Positions 36,175-45,795 are shown, counted from the stretch's first letter. The stretch is 64,000 bases of DNA from Patiriisocius marinus (GCF_008974325.1 NZ_BKCG01000007.1:100062-164061); one strand, 5' to 3'. Translations and numbers: made by a program. The notes: a model not told the origin generated them from the sequence alone.

Positions 36175-38435
36175 TCACTAGTTTTATAATTATTTCTCCT
36201 ATGCAAAATGATGCAAATGGTCAAGAGCACATTATAGACAATTTGCTTAAAGAGGCATATGAACTTCGAGGACATCATCTCTCTAAAAGTATTTCGTTAA
36301 CAGAGCGCGCTCTTCAAATTAGCAACAACTTAAACCTACCATTTTATACTGCAAGAGCTTTAAGTAGGCTTGCATTATATCATATGATTAGAGGAGCGCA
36401 CGATTCTTCCATTGAGATGTCTAATCAAGCTATAGAAATCTTTACAGAACTCAATGACGAAAGAGGGATTGCGATAACAAAATATAGCATTGCATCAATT
36501 TTTTATAAAACGGATAATCATCATTTAGGAATGTCCTACTTGTTAGATTGTTTAATTTCTTTCAGAAAGTTTAAAGATCACCATAATGAGTCAAAAACTT
36601 TAAAATCCCTAGGTACTGTTTATGAGTATTTAGGTGATTCTATAAATGCTCAGATTTCTTATAAAGCGGCAATAGCCTCTGCAAAATTAGCAGGGGATAA
36701 AAATTTAGAGTCAAATGTTTACAATCCTAAATCAGGTTTGTCTTTAAAATTAGGGAATACTAAAAATGCAATGGATTTAATTAAAAAGTCCATAAAATTA
36801 AAAGAGGAAACTAATGATTTAAGAGGGATGGCATTTGCTATTTATGGTAGAGGGAAAGTTTATCAAAAAATGGGTGAATACGAAAAAGCGTTAGCCGATT
36901 TTGAAAAAGCTATTGATATACACAGAAGTTTTGGGGAGAAACTTGGTGAAGGGATGGTAAACTATAAATTAGCAGAACTTCGGCTTAGTATGGGGCAGCC
37001 TGATGTTGCAAAAAAACTTCTTACAGCAAATATCGTTTTTACGAAAAAGTATAAAAGTTTAATGATAAACCTTAAGTGTAAAAGGTTTCTGTCACAAATT
37101 TATAAAGAAGAACAAAATGCAGAATTATCATTACTTTATCTAGAAGATTATACCTCCACGAAAGAGGCTCATGAGTCATCTCAAACCGTAAAGGTGATTG
37201 AGCTATATGAACGTGCAGCAATTTTAAAATCTTCTGAAAGAGAAGCCTCTCTGGAGTTAGAGAAAATTGAATTGTTAGCAAAAAAGGACTTAGCTGTTCA
37301 AGCTGCTCAGGTTCGACAAGAATTTTTGTCGGTTATGAGTCACGAAATTAGAACACCTTTGAATGCTGTTACAAGCATTATTTCGCTTTTAGAAAATCGA
37401 TCAGATCCACAAGAACAGGAATTATTAATTTCCTTAAGATTTTCTTCAAGAAATTTATTAAGAATAATTGATGATATTTTAGATTTTTCTAAACTGGACT
37501 CAAATAAAATGACACTAGAAAAGTATCCGGTGAATTTTAAAAATTTCTTAAGAAATATTCGCCTTACCTATTTAAATATGGCAAAGGAGAAAGGTCTTAA
37601 TTTAAAGGTGAGTTCAGATTTTGAGATAGTAACAAATTATTTATTTGATGAAACTAAACTTTTCCAAATCCTAGGAAATTTATTAAGTAACGCCATAAAA
37701 TATACTAATAAAGGCGATGTTTCACTTTCAGTAACATTACAAAAGAAGACAGATTTAATACACACCTATAGGTTTGAAATAAAGGATACAGGTATTGGTA
37801 TTGCAAAAGAAGAAATTAATAAATTATTTGATAGCTTTTATATTCCAGCATCTAGTACAACCCGTGATTTAGGAGGGACAGGTCTTGGATTGGCCATTGT
37901 AAAAAAATTAATAAACCTTCACGATAGTGAAATACATATTGAAAGTAAACCTAACGAAGGTTCAACATTCTGTTTTGATTTAGATTTCGAAGTTTCAAGT
38001 CAGGAACAACCTTCCATTAAAGAAATGTATGCTTCACTAGAAAACAAAAAAACTATTTTAGCTGAAGATAATGAGGTAAATGCTCTTGTCCTTACAAGAT
38101 TACTTAACCGAAGCGGTATTGAAGTTATTAGAGCTAAAGATGGCGAAGAAGTTGTAGAAATGTCTCAAAATAATGAAGTAGATTTTATATTGATGGATAT
38201 ACATATGCCAAAGTCTAATGGGTTTGAAGCCGTTAAAAACATTAGAACTAGTTGCACTTCTAATAGTAGAAAACCTATTTTTGCTCTTACAGCGGATATC
38301 ACAACCAATGACAGAGATGAATATAGAGAGATGTTCGATGGAATAATACATAAGCCTATTCAAATTGAACGACTGTTAGCTATTTTGTCAAACACGTTTA
38401 CATCTAAAAACAAAAGTTGTAAAAGAATAGAATAG
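36159..38435 (+). CDS. hybrid histidine kinase with TPR sensor
   Basis: 758 residues from ATG 36159 (an in-frame GTG lies at 36147). The first 335 residues are TPR repeats, for example GMAFAIYGRGKVYQKMGE. A coiled linker leads to HisKA with H395 in VMSHEIRTP, the HATPase with DTGIGI and GGTGLGLAIV, and a C-terminal receiver with D680 in LMDIHMP and the HKPI Lys. There is no clear transmembrane segment, although many relatives with an N-terminal TPR sensor carry one. It can pass phosphate internally and then to an unseen output protein. Confidence 0.93.
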   Translation: MVKQHFTSFIIISPMQNDANGQEHIIDNLLKEAYELRGHHLSKSISLTERALQISNNLNLPFYTARALSRLALYHMIRGAHDSSIEMSNQAIEIFTELNDERGIAITKYSIASIFYKTDNHHLGMSYLLDCLISFRKFKDHHNESKTLKSLGTVYEYLGDSINAQISYKAAIASAKLAGDKNLESNVYNPKSGLSLKLGNTKNAMDLIKKSIKLKEETNDLRGMAFAIYGRGKVYQKMGEYEKALADFEKAIDIHRSFGEKLGEGMVNYKLAELRLSMGQPDVAKKLLTANIVFTKKYKSLMINLKCKRFLSQIYKEEQNAELSLLYLEDYTSTKEAHESSQTVKVIELYERAAILKSSEREASLELEKIELLAKKDLAVQAAQVRQEFLSVMSHEIRTPLNAVTSIISLLENRSDPQEQELLISLRFSSRNLLRIIDDILDFSKLDSNKMTLEKYPVNFKNFLRNIRLTYLNMAKEKGLNLKVSSDFEIVTNYLFDETKLFQILGNLLSNAIKYTNKGDVSLSVTLQKKTDLIHTYRFEIKDTGIGIAKEEINKLFDSFYIPASSTTRDLGGTGLGLAIVKKLINLHDSEIHIESKPNEGSTFCFDLDFEVSSQEQPSIKEMYASLENKKTILAEDNEVNALVLTRLLNRSGIEVIRAKDGEEVVEMSQNNEVDFILMDIHMPKSNGFEAVKNIRTSCTSNSRKPIFALTADITTNDRDEYREMFDGIIHKPIQIERLLAILSNTFTSKNKSCKRIE

Positions 38436-38480
38436 GTATTCTTAATCTCATAAGAATAAAATTGTATATTAACTTTCAAT

Positions 38481-39227
38481 ATGCGCGCAACCTTAAAAAT
38501 AAAAAACAAACAAGTAACCGTTAATTTATCTAAGCCTTTAGATATTTCAATTCCACTTTCTGCGGAAACTAAAAACCCGTTGGCTTGGTATATTGATAAG
38601 CCTGAAATTTCCCCGGTAATTATGGGAGATTGGGTAGGGAGTGTCGAAAATGGTGCTTCAGTAAATTTCAATAATATTCAGTTTAATCCGCACGCGCATG
38701 GAACTCATACGGAATGTGTAGGTCATATTTCAAGAGAGTTTAATTCAATTCACGAAGCACTAAAAGAATATTTTTTTTCAGCTGAAGTTGTTACAGTTAC
38801 ATCAAGAGGGATTAATGGAGATGAAGTAATTACCAAAGAAGCTATTGAGAAAAGCCTTAAAGTAATGAATACCCAAGCAATTGTAATTAGAACTAATCCA
38901 AATTCAGCTTCAAAAAGATCCAAAAAGTATTCTAATACAAATTGGCCATATTTAGCTGAAGATGCAGCCCAATTTATTCACGATTTAGGAATAGAGCATC
39001 TATTGATTGATTTGCCTTCAGTAGACAAAGAAAAAGATGAGGGGGCTTTAAAAGCACATAAAGCATTTTGGAATTACCCAAAAGCACCAAGGTTTAATTC
39101 GACAATAACCGAATTTATTTATGTTCCTAACAGTATTAAAGATGGTTCGTATTTACTTAATTTACAAGTAGCTAACTTTGTGAATGATGCTGCCCCAAGT
39201 AGGCCGGTTTTGTATAAATTTTTATAA
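38481..39227 (+). CDS. cyclase-family amidohydrolase (kynurenine formamidase-like)
   Basis: 248 residues with the metal motif HAHGTHTECVGH (residues 73-84), the fingerprint of the cyclase/kynurenine formamidase fold. Members open amide bonds of formyl-kynurenine and similar compounds; here the substrate is unknown. No tryptophan-pathway neighbours are present. It is 45 bp after the hybrid kinase and may be cotranscribed. Confidence 0.88.
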   Translation: MRATLKIKNKQVTVNLSKPLDISIPLSAETKNPLAWYIDKPEISPVIMGDWVGSVENGASVNFNNIQFNPHAHGTHTECVGHISREFNSIHEALKEYFFSAEVVTVTSRGINGDEVITKEAIEKSLKVMNTQAIVIRTNPNSASKRSKKYSNTNWPYLAEDAAQFIHDLGIEHLLIDLPSVDKEKDEGALKAHKAFWNYPKAPRFNSTITEFIYVPNSIKDGSYLLNLQVANFVNDAAPSRPVLYKFL

Positions 39228-39253
39228 CAAACCAGAGTATTTCGGGATATAAA

Positions 39254-39261
39254 TAATTTTG
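39254..39261 (+). promoter_or_regulatory. -7 promoter box of the DUF4230 gene
   Basis: TAATTTTG fits TAnnTTTG, 40 bp before the ATG. Confidence 0.5.
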
Positions 39262-39300
39262 GTACGCTATTAGCAGTTAAACAAACAACCAAAACAACAC

Positions 39301-39933
39301 ATGGAACAAGTATTAATAGGGTTAGCAATAGGAGCTGTACTCGCATATTTTATCTTCAGCAAGTTTAATAACTCAGCACAAAAACATAGACGCAACAGTC
39401 AGAGTGTCATATTGATGGAAAAAATTAGATCAGTTTGTAAGTTTATTACAGTTGAAGGTGATTTTTCTGAAATCTATCATTACGAAAATGTAGAAGCAAA
39501 GTGGATGAACAAATTGCTTGGTAAAAAGAAAGCATTGGTATTAATTGAAGCAAGAGCTTATGTAGGGTTCGACTTAACAAAAATTAAAATGGATGCCTCA
39601 GAAAAGGCTAAGAAAATTACCATTACTAATTTCCCGAAACCACAGCTACTTTCCATAGAAACTGATTTCAAATATTACGACAAAAAAGAAGGATGGGCAA
39701 ATCCATTTACAGCAAGTGATCTTACTGACATTAATAATGAAGCTAAGCAACACATTGTGGATAAAGTACCATCAAGCGGATTGTTTGACGAAGCTTCAAA
39801 GCAAGCATTAGATACCATTCATTTAATAGAACAACTTGCAGCAACTATTAACTGGGAAGTAGATTATCAAGCGCTAGTATTACCGCCTGTAAGTAAAAAG
39901 AATGTATTAATGTCAAACAATGAAATTGAATAA
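39301..39933 (+). CDS. DUF4230 membrane-anchored protein
   Basis: 210 residues: an N-terminal membrane anchor (residues 3-20), then a soluble domain of the DUF4230 family, with SVCKFITVEGDFSEIYHY and the ARAYVGFDL strand. The family is found widely, with no known activity. It ends inside the next gene by 14 bp (ATGAAATTGAATAA), suggesting coupled expression with the transglutaminase-like gene. Confidence 0.88.
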   Translation: MEQVLIGLAIGAVLAYFIFSKFNNSAQKHRRNSQSVILMEKIRSVCKFITVEGDFSEIYHYENVEAKWMNKLLGKKKALVLIEARAYVGFDLTKIKMDASEKAKKITITNFPKPQLLSIETDFKYYDKKEGWANPFTASDLTDINNEAKQHIVDKVPSSGLFDEASKQALDTIHLIEQLAATINWEVDYQALVLPPVSKKNVLMSNNEIE

Positions 39934-40888
39934 ACAATTACTATTTTTTTTGTCATTTCTTGGAATATTAATAAGCTCAAGCCTAAGCGCTATAATCATT
40001 GCGCAAACCAATGACGAGATTGACGCAACAATACAATTATATCCAACTTTAGTAGATACTCCAGAGGAGTTGTCAAAGTTTATTACAAGAGATTTTAATA
40101 CAGATGAAGCAAAAGTTCGTGCAATTTATACTTGGCTAATTCAAAACGTATCGTACAACCCTGAAGAGTATAAACGCTTTAATTATTCGTTTAAAAACTA
40201 CAGAGAACGAAATACTAAAGAAGAAAAAACACGGCGTAAAATTATCAATCATACACTACAAACTGGTAGTGCAGTTTGTGAAGGATATGCCATGGTTTTT
40301 GAAAAATTATGCCAGCTACAAAACATCGACAACTATCTAGTTAGAGGTGATACCAAAACCAATTTTAACGATATAGGTAGAACCTTTGCGAATAACCACA
40401 TGTGGAATGTAGCTTTTATTAAGGGAGAGCCTTTTTTATTTGATGCAACTTGGGGAGCTGGTAGGTATACTACTAAATTTATCAAGGAGCCTTCTTATTA
40501 TTATTACAAAATATCTCCACAACACTTAATAAATACACACTATCCACAGCAGTACGAAGATGCATTTTTAAATGAAGATCTTTCGACAATTCTTTTTTTT
40601 GATAGACCATTGATTATAAAACATGGCCTCACTTTCGGCGATATTATATCAAAAGAAAAATCTGGAGTAATTAATTAGCAATTATATAATGGTGAGGTGG
40701 TTTTTAAAGTAGCAACACCTGTTGATGAGGTGTCTTATTCCTTCGGAAATGAGACGTTCGTTTTAGATTCCTCAAGTGTTGAAAGCTTTGATAATGAAAC
40801 GACATTTACAATTCCATTAACTTTAGGCATTGATAAATTGCTTGTTTATTTTGATGGCAAACCAGCGCTTGGTTATTTGGTTAATTAA
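39920..40888 (+). pseudogene. transglutaminase-like protein interrupted by an in-frame TAG
   Basis: The frame begins at ATG 39920. The signal peptide is followed by a transglutaminase-like core whose catalytic residues C120, H160 and D175 are intact. At codon 253 there is a TAG (40676-40678). The same frame then continues without a break for 70 more codons (QLYNGEVVFKVATPVDEVSYS) to a TAA at 40888, giving 322 residues in all. The tail looks like an Ig-like domain that belongs to the same protein. The core may still be made as a 252-residue product, so the gene could be partly functional. Confidence 0.8.
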
Positions 40889-40980
40889 ACGACTATTGAA
40901 GTATAATTTTAGCCTCATTAAATAAAGTTGAAACGATAGCAACATTTACTACTTTTACATCTATTACTTAATTCGAGGTT

Positions 40981-41340
40981 ATGAACATAGAACAATTTAG
41001 AGACTATTGTCTTTCTAAAAAAGGTGTAACTGAGTCATTGCCGTTTGATGAGCACACCTTAGTTTTTAAAGTTATGGGTAAAATGTGGGCGCTATGTTCA
41101 TTACGTAGGCAACCAACTCAAGTTAATTTAAAATGTGATCCTGAGCGATCTGTGGAGTTGAGAGAAGAGTTTGATGGACTCATTATTCCTGGATATCACA
41201 TGAGCAAAATGCATTGGAATACTGTATTGATTGAAGATACAATTCCACCTAAATTAATTATCGAACTAATTGACCTCTCGTATAAACTAGTAGTTTCAAA
41301 ACTCACTAAAAAGTTACAAGCAGAACTTACTGCATTATAA
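40981..41340 (+). CDS. MmcQ/YjbR family protein
   Basis: 119 residues of the YjbR fold: LPFDEHTLVFKVMGKMWAL, then a VNLKCDP motif and a PGYHMSKMHWNTV helix-turn. This family has a DNA-binding-like double-wing fold and unknown function. It ends exactly where the next gene begins (TAA then ATG), so it is the first gene of a two-gene unit with the YdjM-like protein. Confidence 0.92.
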   Translation: MNIEQFRDYCLSKKGVTESLPFDEHTLVFKVMGKMWALCSLRRQPTQVNLKCDPERSVELREEFDGLIIPGYHMSKMHWNTVLIEDTIPPKLIIELIDLSYKLVVSKLTKKLQAELTAL

Positions 41341-42336
41341 ATGGATTCACTTACTCAAATAGTTTTAGGTGCCGCAGTAGGCGAAGCAGTATTAGGAAGG
41401 AAGGTAGGATGGAAGGCTGCGCTCTATGGAGCAATTGCTGGAACAATTCCAGATCTTGACGTACTTGTTAAACCTTTTGTTGATACAGTTACAGCACTAG
41501 AGTGGCATCGTGGCATTACTCATTCAATTCTTTTTTCTGTTTTTATGGCTCCTGTTTTAGGGTGGCTTGTTTCAAAATGGGAAAAAGCTGCTAGTTGGAA
41601 AAATTGGGGGTGGCTTTTCTTTTGGGCGTTGATAACACACCCGTTATTAGATGCTCATACCACTTGGGGAACACAACTATTTTGGCCTTTCGATTTAAGA
41701 TTAGCTTATAAAAATATCTTTGTAATAGATCCATTATACACGGTACCATTTTTAATCTTTTTACTGCTTGCATTAAGGAAAAAGCGAACTGACCCAAAGC
41801 GTGCTAAGTATAACAAAATTGGTTTGTGGATAAGCAGTGGGTATATGGTTTTGACACTTGTATTAAAAGGAGTAACTTTCTTGAAGTTTGAAAATGCATT
41901 AACAGAACAAAACATCGCATATTCTGAAATTGAAACAAAGCCCTCTCCAATGAATACTATACTTTGGACGGCAAACGTGGAGACTGAAAAATCCTTTTTA
42001 ATAGCAGATTATTCATTATTTGATACTCAGCCTATAACCTTTAGCGAACATACTAAAAATCACGAATTATTAGGTGAGTTGGCTTATAATGATAAAATAC
42101 AACGACTCATTAAACTCACTAATGGCTGGTATACAATCACCCAAAAAAAAGGGGCTTTATATTTTAATGATTTACGCTTTGGGCTGTTGAGTACAGATAG
42201 TACATCTAATGATTATGTATTTAGTTTCTTAATCGACAATACAGGTAGCGATCTAATTATTACTGAAAACAGAAAACGTCCAGAAGACGCTAAACGACTA
42301 TTAAAAGATTTGTGGCTTAGAATTAAAGGAAACTAG
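41341..42336 (+). CDS. YdjM-like membrane-bound metal-dependent hydrolase
   Basis: 331 residues. The N-terminal part has the signatures TIPDLDVL, HRGITHSILFS and HPLLDAHTTWG, which carry Asp and His metal ligands, within four to five membrane segments. The C-terminal third is soluble. The family (LexA-regulated inner-membrane hydrolase YdjM) is of uncertain substrate. The stop is directly against the stop of the convergent gene, with no base between. Confidence 0.92.
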   Translation: MDSLTQIVLGAAVGEAVLGRKVGWKAALYGAIAGTIPDLDVLVKPFVDTVTALEWHRGITHSILFSVFMAPVLGWLVSKWEKAASWKNWGWLFFWALITHPLLDAHTTWGTQLFWPFDLRLAYKNIFVIDPLYTVPFLIFLLLALRKKRTDPKRAKYNKIGLWISSGYMVLTLVLKGVTFLKFENALTEQNIAYSEIETKPSPMNTILWTANVETEKSFLIADYSLFDTQPITFSEHTKNHELLGELAYNDKIQRLIKLTNGWYTITQKKGALYFNDLRFGLLSTDSTSNDYVFSFLIDNTGSDLIITENRKRPEDAKRLLKDLWLRIKGN

Positions 42337-42822
42337 TTACCCACAACTCATATCTGCCACAATCTTCCATTCGCCATCAATTTTCTTAAATATTATCATA
42401 AAAACACCGTTAGCATCACCTACTTTACGACTTAAAAAGTATTCGCCCATAACCCAATAACTTCCACTTTCAATAGGGGAAATATCATTCACATTAAAAG
42501 TTAGTGTTCCACTGTGCTCTTTAGTTGGGTACCCTTTTTTATAATTGTCCAACGTTTGTTGCCATCCTTTTGTTAATCCACTTTTTCCGTAGAATTTAAG
42601 CGAGTCACTTTTAATGTATCCTTGCATAAAACCCTCAAGATCATTTTTGCTCCAAGCAATTTCTTGGTCTTTCATTACTTTTAAAATTGCAGCTTTATCA
42701 GCATCAGTAATTGATTTCTTTCTAAGAATAATAGCTTCCTTTTCTATGGTAGTTTCAGGATTTGTTTGAGAATTGCAGCTTGAAAATGTAAGTGCTATAG
42801 CAAAAATTAAAAGGTATTTCAT
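42337..42822 (-). CDS. NTF2-like (SnoaL/DUF4440-type) lipoprotein
   Basis: 161 residues. The lipobox is FSSC, then a short linker and an NTF2-like fold from about residue 40 (DKAAILKVMKDQEIAWSK) to the C-terminal KKIDGEWKIVADMSCG. It may bind or convert a small molecule in the envelope. It is convergent with the YdjM gene with no gap, and divergent from the ATP-grasp gene. Confidence 0.88.
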   Translation of the reverse strand: MKYLLIFAIALTFSSCNSQTNPETTIEKEAIILRKKSITDADKAAILKVMKDQEIAWSKNDLEGFMQGYIKSDSLKFYGKSGLTKGWQQTLDNYKKGYPTKEHSGTLTFNVNDISPIESGSYWVMGEYFLSRKVGDANGVFMIIFKKIDGEWKIVADMSCG

Positions 42823-42857
42823 ATTTCGGAATTTAATCTTTTAAAGATACGCTTTTG

Positions 42858-42865
42858 TATTTTTG
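42858..42865 (+). promoter_or_regulatory. -7 promoter box of the ATP-grasp gene
   Basis: TATTTTTG fits TAnnTTTG, 15 bp before the ATG, so the leader would be only about ten bases. Confidence 0.5.
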
Positions 42866-42880
42866 TTATAAAACTGTGCA

Positions 42881-43774
42881 ATGCGAAAAATCACTATTCT
42901 TACTTGTAAAAAATATTTAGAACTTGATACTTCCGTCCCATACGAAGCTAATATTCAATTAGAATATAATTTACTGAAAGATGCTCTTGTTTCTAAAGGT
43001 GTTTCCGTAGAGCGAACCAATTGGGATAATACCGATTACAATTTTGCCAAAACAGACGCTATTGTTTTTAGAACAATCTGGGATTATTTTGAGCGCTACG
43101 AGGAGTTTTCTGTTTGGTTAGAAAAGGTGTCAAAGCTAACAACAGTGATCAATCCACTATCGTTAATACAATGGAATATCGACAAACATTATCTAGCAGA
43201 TCTTTCTGATAAAGGTGTTTCTGTTATGGAAAGTGTTTTTATAAATACAGGCGAACATCAATCGCTAAACGCGATTTGTCTAAAAAAAGGGTGGGACGAT
43301 ATTGTTATAAAGCCTGCAATATCTGGTGCCGCAATGCACACTTATAAAATAATGGCTTCGGAAATATCAAAGAACGAAGCATTGTTCAGAAAATTAGTAG
43401 ATGAACGCGATATGTTAGTGCAAGAGTTTCAACCCACCATAATGACAAAGGGAGAAACTTCGTTAATGATTTTTAATGGAAAGTTTACGCACGCTATTTT
43501 AAAACGAACAAAAGAAGGCGAGTTTAGAGTTCAGGATGATTTTGGCGGAACTGTACATGCTTATGAACCTAACTCAAATGAAATAGAACTAGCAGAAAAA
43601 GCTTTTGCAGTGTGTGACCCAAAACCAGCATATGGAAGAGCAGATATTGTTTGGGATACAGAAGGAAACCCAATGATCAGTGAGTTAGAAATTATCGAAC
43701 CAGAATTATGGGTACGTACATATCCAAATTCTGCATTTGATTTTGCTGAAGGAATTCTAAGTTTCGTTAAATAA
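42881..43774 (+). CDS. ATP-grasp domain protein (glutathione-synthetase-like)
   Basis: 297 residues with a pre-ATP-grasp N-terminal half (FRTIWDYFERYEEF) and an ATP-grasp half: the Lys of IVIKPAISGAAMHTY, the hinge VQEFQPT, the metal-binding GRADIVWDTEGNPMISELEIIEPELW. The match to cycloserine/glutathione-synthetase-like ligases (RimK or DcsG type) suggests formation of an amide or peptide-like bond. The true product is unknown. It stands alone. Confidence 0.9.
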   Translation: MRKITILTCKKYLELDTSVPYEANIQLEYNLLKDALVSKGVSVERTNWDNTDYNFAKTDAIVFRTIWDYFERYEEFSVWLEKVSKLTTVINPLSLIQWNIDKHYLADLSDKGVSVMESVFINTGEHQSLNAICLKKGWDDIVIKPAISGAAMHTYKIMASEISKNEALFRKLVDERDMLVQEFQPTIMTKGETSLMIFNGKFTHAILKRTKEGEFRVQDDFGGTVHAYEPNSNEIELAEKAFAVCDPKPAYGRADIVWDTEGNPMISELEIIEPELWVRTYPNSAFDFAEGILSFVK

Positions 43775-43794
43775 ATTTTAGATAGAAATACTAA

Positions 43795-44490
43795 TTAAAA
43801 ATCTTCTATAAATAGAAAAGAAGGATTTGGGCACAGGCTTTTCCATGTTATAATTTCAGAAGGGAATGCCACGCCATTATAATTTTCTGATGCTCCTAAA
43901 AGATCTGTGATTACTTGTAAATGTAGATGAGGTAACCAATGTCCATTTTCTTTTTCATTGCCTAAATACGCAATGCACTCTCCTTTTTTAACATATTTTC
44001 CAATAGGTGATTTTGTTAACGAAGCAATGGTTAAGTGACCATAAAGTGTATAGAATTCTAATCCGTTTTCCTTGTGTTTAAGGACTAAAAGAGGCCCATA
44101 ATCTTTATGGAAATCATTGTGATGACTAATTACCACTTCACCATCAAATGGAGTGTGAATGGGTGTTTGTGCTGGCAACCAAAAATCTGTTCCTAAATGA
44201 ATGTTTCTGTATTCAATAGTACCATTTTTTGTTCTTTCAAAACGTGGAGTATTGTAAAAAGATCGTTCCTCTAAGTAGCCATTTGCTAATAGCGCATCAG
44301 GATTTTTAAGCTGAAAGGCTGCTAATCTTTTAGCAGCTACTTTTAAGTTTTCGTGCTGTGGATCATTTCCGAAAAAATGACTGCCAACACTCATGTTAGG
44401 TACAGCGATGTTTCTAAAATTAATGGTAGGAAATAAATCGCTAAGTGATGCTTTTTGCTCTGTACTCCAATTTAAAAATGGGTTTGTCAT
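43795..44490 (-). CDS. M23-family (LytM) metallopeptidase, cytoplasmic-looking
   Basis: 231 residues with the M23 zinc site: the motifs HLGTDFW (near 115) and HLHLQV (near 195) with YGHL between. It would cut peptide cross-links. There is no signal peptide, which is odd for a wall enzyme; either it leaves by another route or acts on a non-wall substrate. The -7 box ends 4 bp before its ATG, so the mRNA may be leaderless. Confidence 0.87.
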   Translation of the reverse strand: MTNPFLNWSTEQKASLSDLFPTINFRNIAVPNMSVGSHFFGNDPQHENLKVAAKRLAAFQLKNPDALLANGYLEERSFYNTPRFERTKNGTIEYRNIHLGTDFWLPAQTPIHTPFDGEVVISHHNDFHKDYGPLLVLKHKENGLEFYTLYGHLTIASLTKSPIGKYVKKGECIAYLGNEKENGHWLPHLHLQVITDLLGASENYNGVAFPSEIITWKSLCPNPSFLFIEDF

Positions 44491-44494
44491 TCTT

Positions 44495-44502
44495 CAAAAA
44501 TA
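44495..44502 (-). promoter_or_regulatory. -7 box abutting the M23 gene start
   Basis: The minus strand reads TATTTTTG, then AAGA, then ATG, the same spacing as for the HAD gene at 18034. Confidence 0.5.
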
Positions 44503-44506
44503 CAAA

Positions 44507-45613
44507 TCACTTAGCAAAAAACGATTTCTGTCTCTTGTAAAAAGCATCGGCTTGATCTTGCATTAGTTCGCGCGCAATTTTACGTTTGTAGTCATATAAT
44601 TCTTGTTCTTCAGCAATGTCTCCATAAACGCGATTGTTTACTTCAAGATCTGTTGCGACAAGTGTTTTTTGCTGTTCTTTTTGTTGTGCCACCCAAGATT
44701 TGAGCCCGCTTTCTTGTTCCTCTAGTTTTAAATCGTATGCGCCTTTTGGTGATAATAATTTCGCAATTATTGGCGATGTTTCAATGGCTAGAAATAGTAA
44801 GAATATAAAAAAGGAAGGTATCCAGGGTAATTTGTTTAAAGCGGTAACACGAGCCATCAAACCGTCAAAGCCATCAATAATAGGCTGTGTTTCGGCAACG
44901 CGAGTTTCATATGCGGTTGTAATGGTCGAAATTTCTTCTTCAAGTGCTAAAATTTTAATTGCATTATTATCTTTTAATAATTTTAATGCAGCTAGCTCAG
45001 TATCGTGTTTGTCTCTTTTTTCTTGATATACGGGACCTTTGCCTAACTTTTGAGATCCCGCAGTACCTTCAGCTTCAGCGATGTAAGTGTTGTATAATGC
45101 ATTTACCTCAGATTCTTTAGTAGTCACTTGGTTTTCAAGTTCTATTATTTCAGAATTTAGTAAGTCGATACTTGGTGTGAATTGTAATGCTAATTGGTCT
45201 TTATTTGCTAATGTAAGATCGTTTTTTTCTTCGAGTATTACTTGACTTATTTCCTTTTCAAAAATCTTTAATTCTAATGGTTTAGAAATTACGATAGCAA
45301 TGATTAATGCAAGGATTATTCTTGGTAGTGCTTGTAGAAATTCAGCAAAAAAATCATCTCTTTTTTTAATTGTTGATACAATAAAACGATCTAAATTAAA
45401 AATTAGTAAACCCCAAATTAGTCCAAAAAATATTGCTGTAAATACATTCTCAAAAACTGTGAATAAAGCATACGACCCTGCAATGGTTGCCATCACAGCA
45501 GTGAAAAATACAGTAGCACCTATGCCTGCATATTTGGTGTTTTCGCCTGGTGAGCAATCGTTTAAAATAGCAGTATCTGCACCTGAGCAGAAAATAAAAA
45601 AACGTTGTAGCAT
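44507..45613 (-). CDS. DUF4407 membrane protein with coiled coil
   Basis: 368 residues from the ATG at 45613, which gives the family opening MLQRFFIFCSGAD; an ATG at 45661 would add 16 unusual residues. There are four membrane segments (two at about 30-80, one around 105-125, one near 265-285), and between the third and fourth a long charged coiled-coil (about 130-260). A second coil closes the protein. The family is of unknown function and common in Flavobacteriaceae. The gene is upstream of the M23 gene on the same strand with a 16-bp gap and may share its transcript. Confidence 0.85.
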   Translation of the reverse strand: MLQRFFIFCSGADTAILNDCSPGENTKYAGIGATVFFTAVMATIAGSYALFTVFENVFTAIFFGLIWGLLIFNLDRFIVSTIKKRDDFFAEFLQALPRIILALIIAIVISKPLELKIFEKEISQVILEEKNDLTLANKDQLALQFTPSIDLLNSEIIELENQVTTKESEVNALYNTYIAEAEGTAGSQKLGKGPVYQEKRDKHDTELAALKLLKDNNAIKILALEEEISTITTAYETRVAETQPIIDGFDGLMARVTALNKLPWIPSFFIFLLFLAIETSPIIAKLLSPKGAYDLKLEEQESGLKSWVAQQKEQQKTLVATDLEVNNRVYGDIAEEQELYDYKRKIARELMQDQADAFYKRQKSFFAK

Positions 45614-45795
45614 AGTGTTTCTTTTTAAGTGAATGAATCTACAAAACGTTTTTTTTAACATTTTTGTTGCTCGATGGCAGTGTATTTAACCTTTAATTAA
45701 CTAGATATTATTTGTTAGTTGCAAATAGATTTTTAAAAATGTGTTAAAATTCCTACAAAATCTCTTTTTATCGTATTAATTTGTATTTTATCATT

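Noticed and set aside
38437..38458. Hairpin TATTCTTA/TAAGAATA as a terminator after the hybrid kinase
   Set aside because: The stem is only A+T-rich, 8 bp and lacks a T tract; it is too weak to call.
40697..40888. Separate small gene after the transglutaminase
   Set aside because: It is in the same frame as the transglutaminase, 18 bases after its TAG, and looks like its tail domain.
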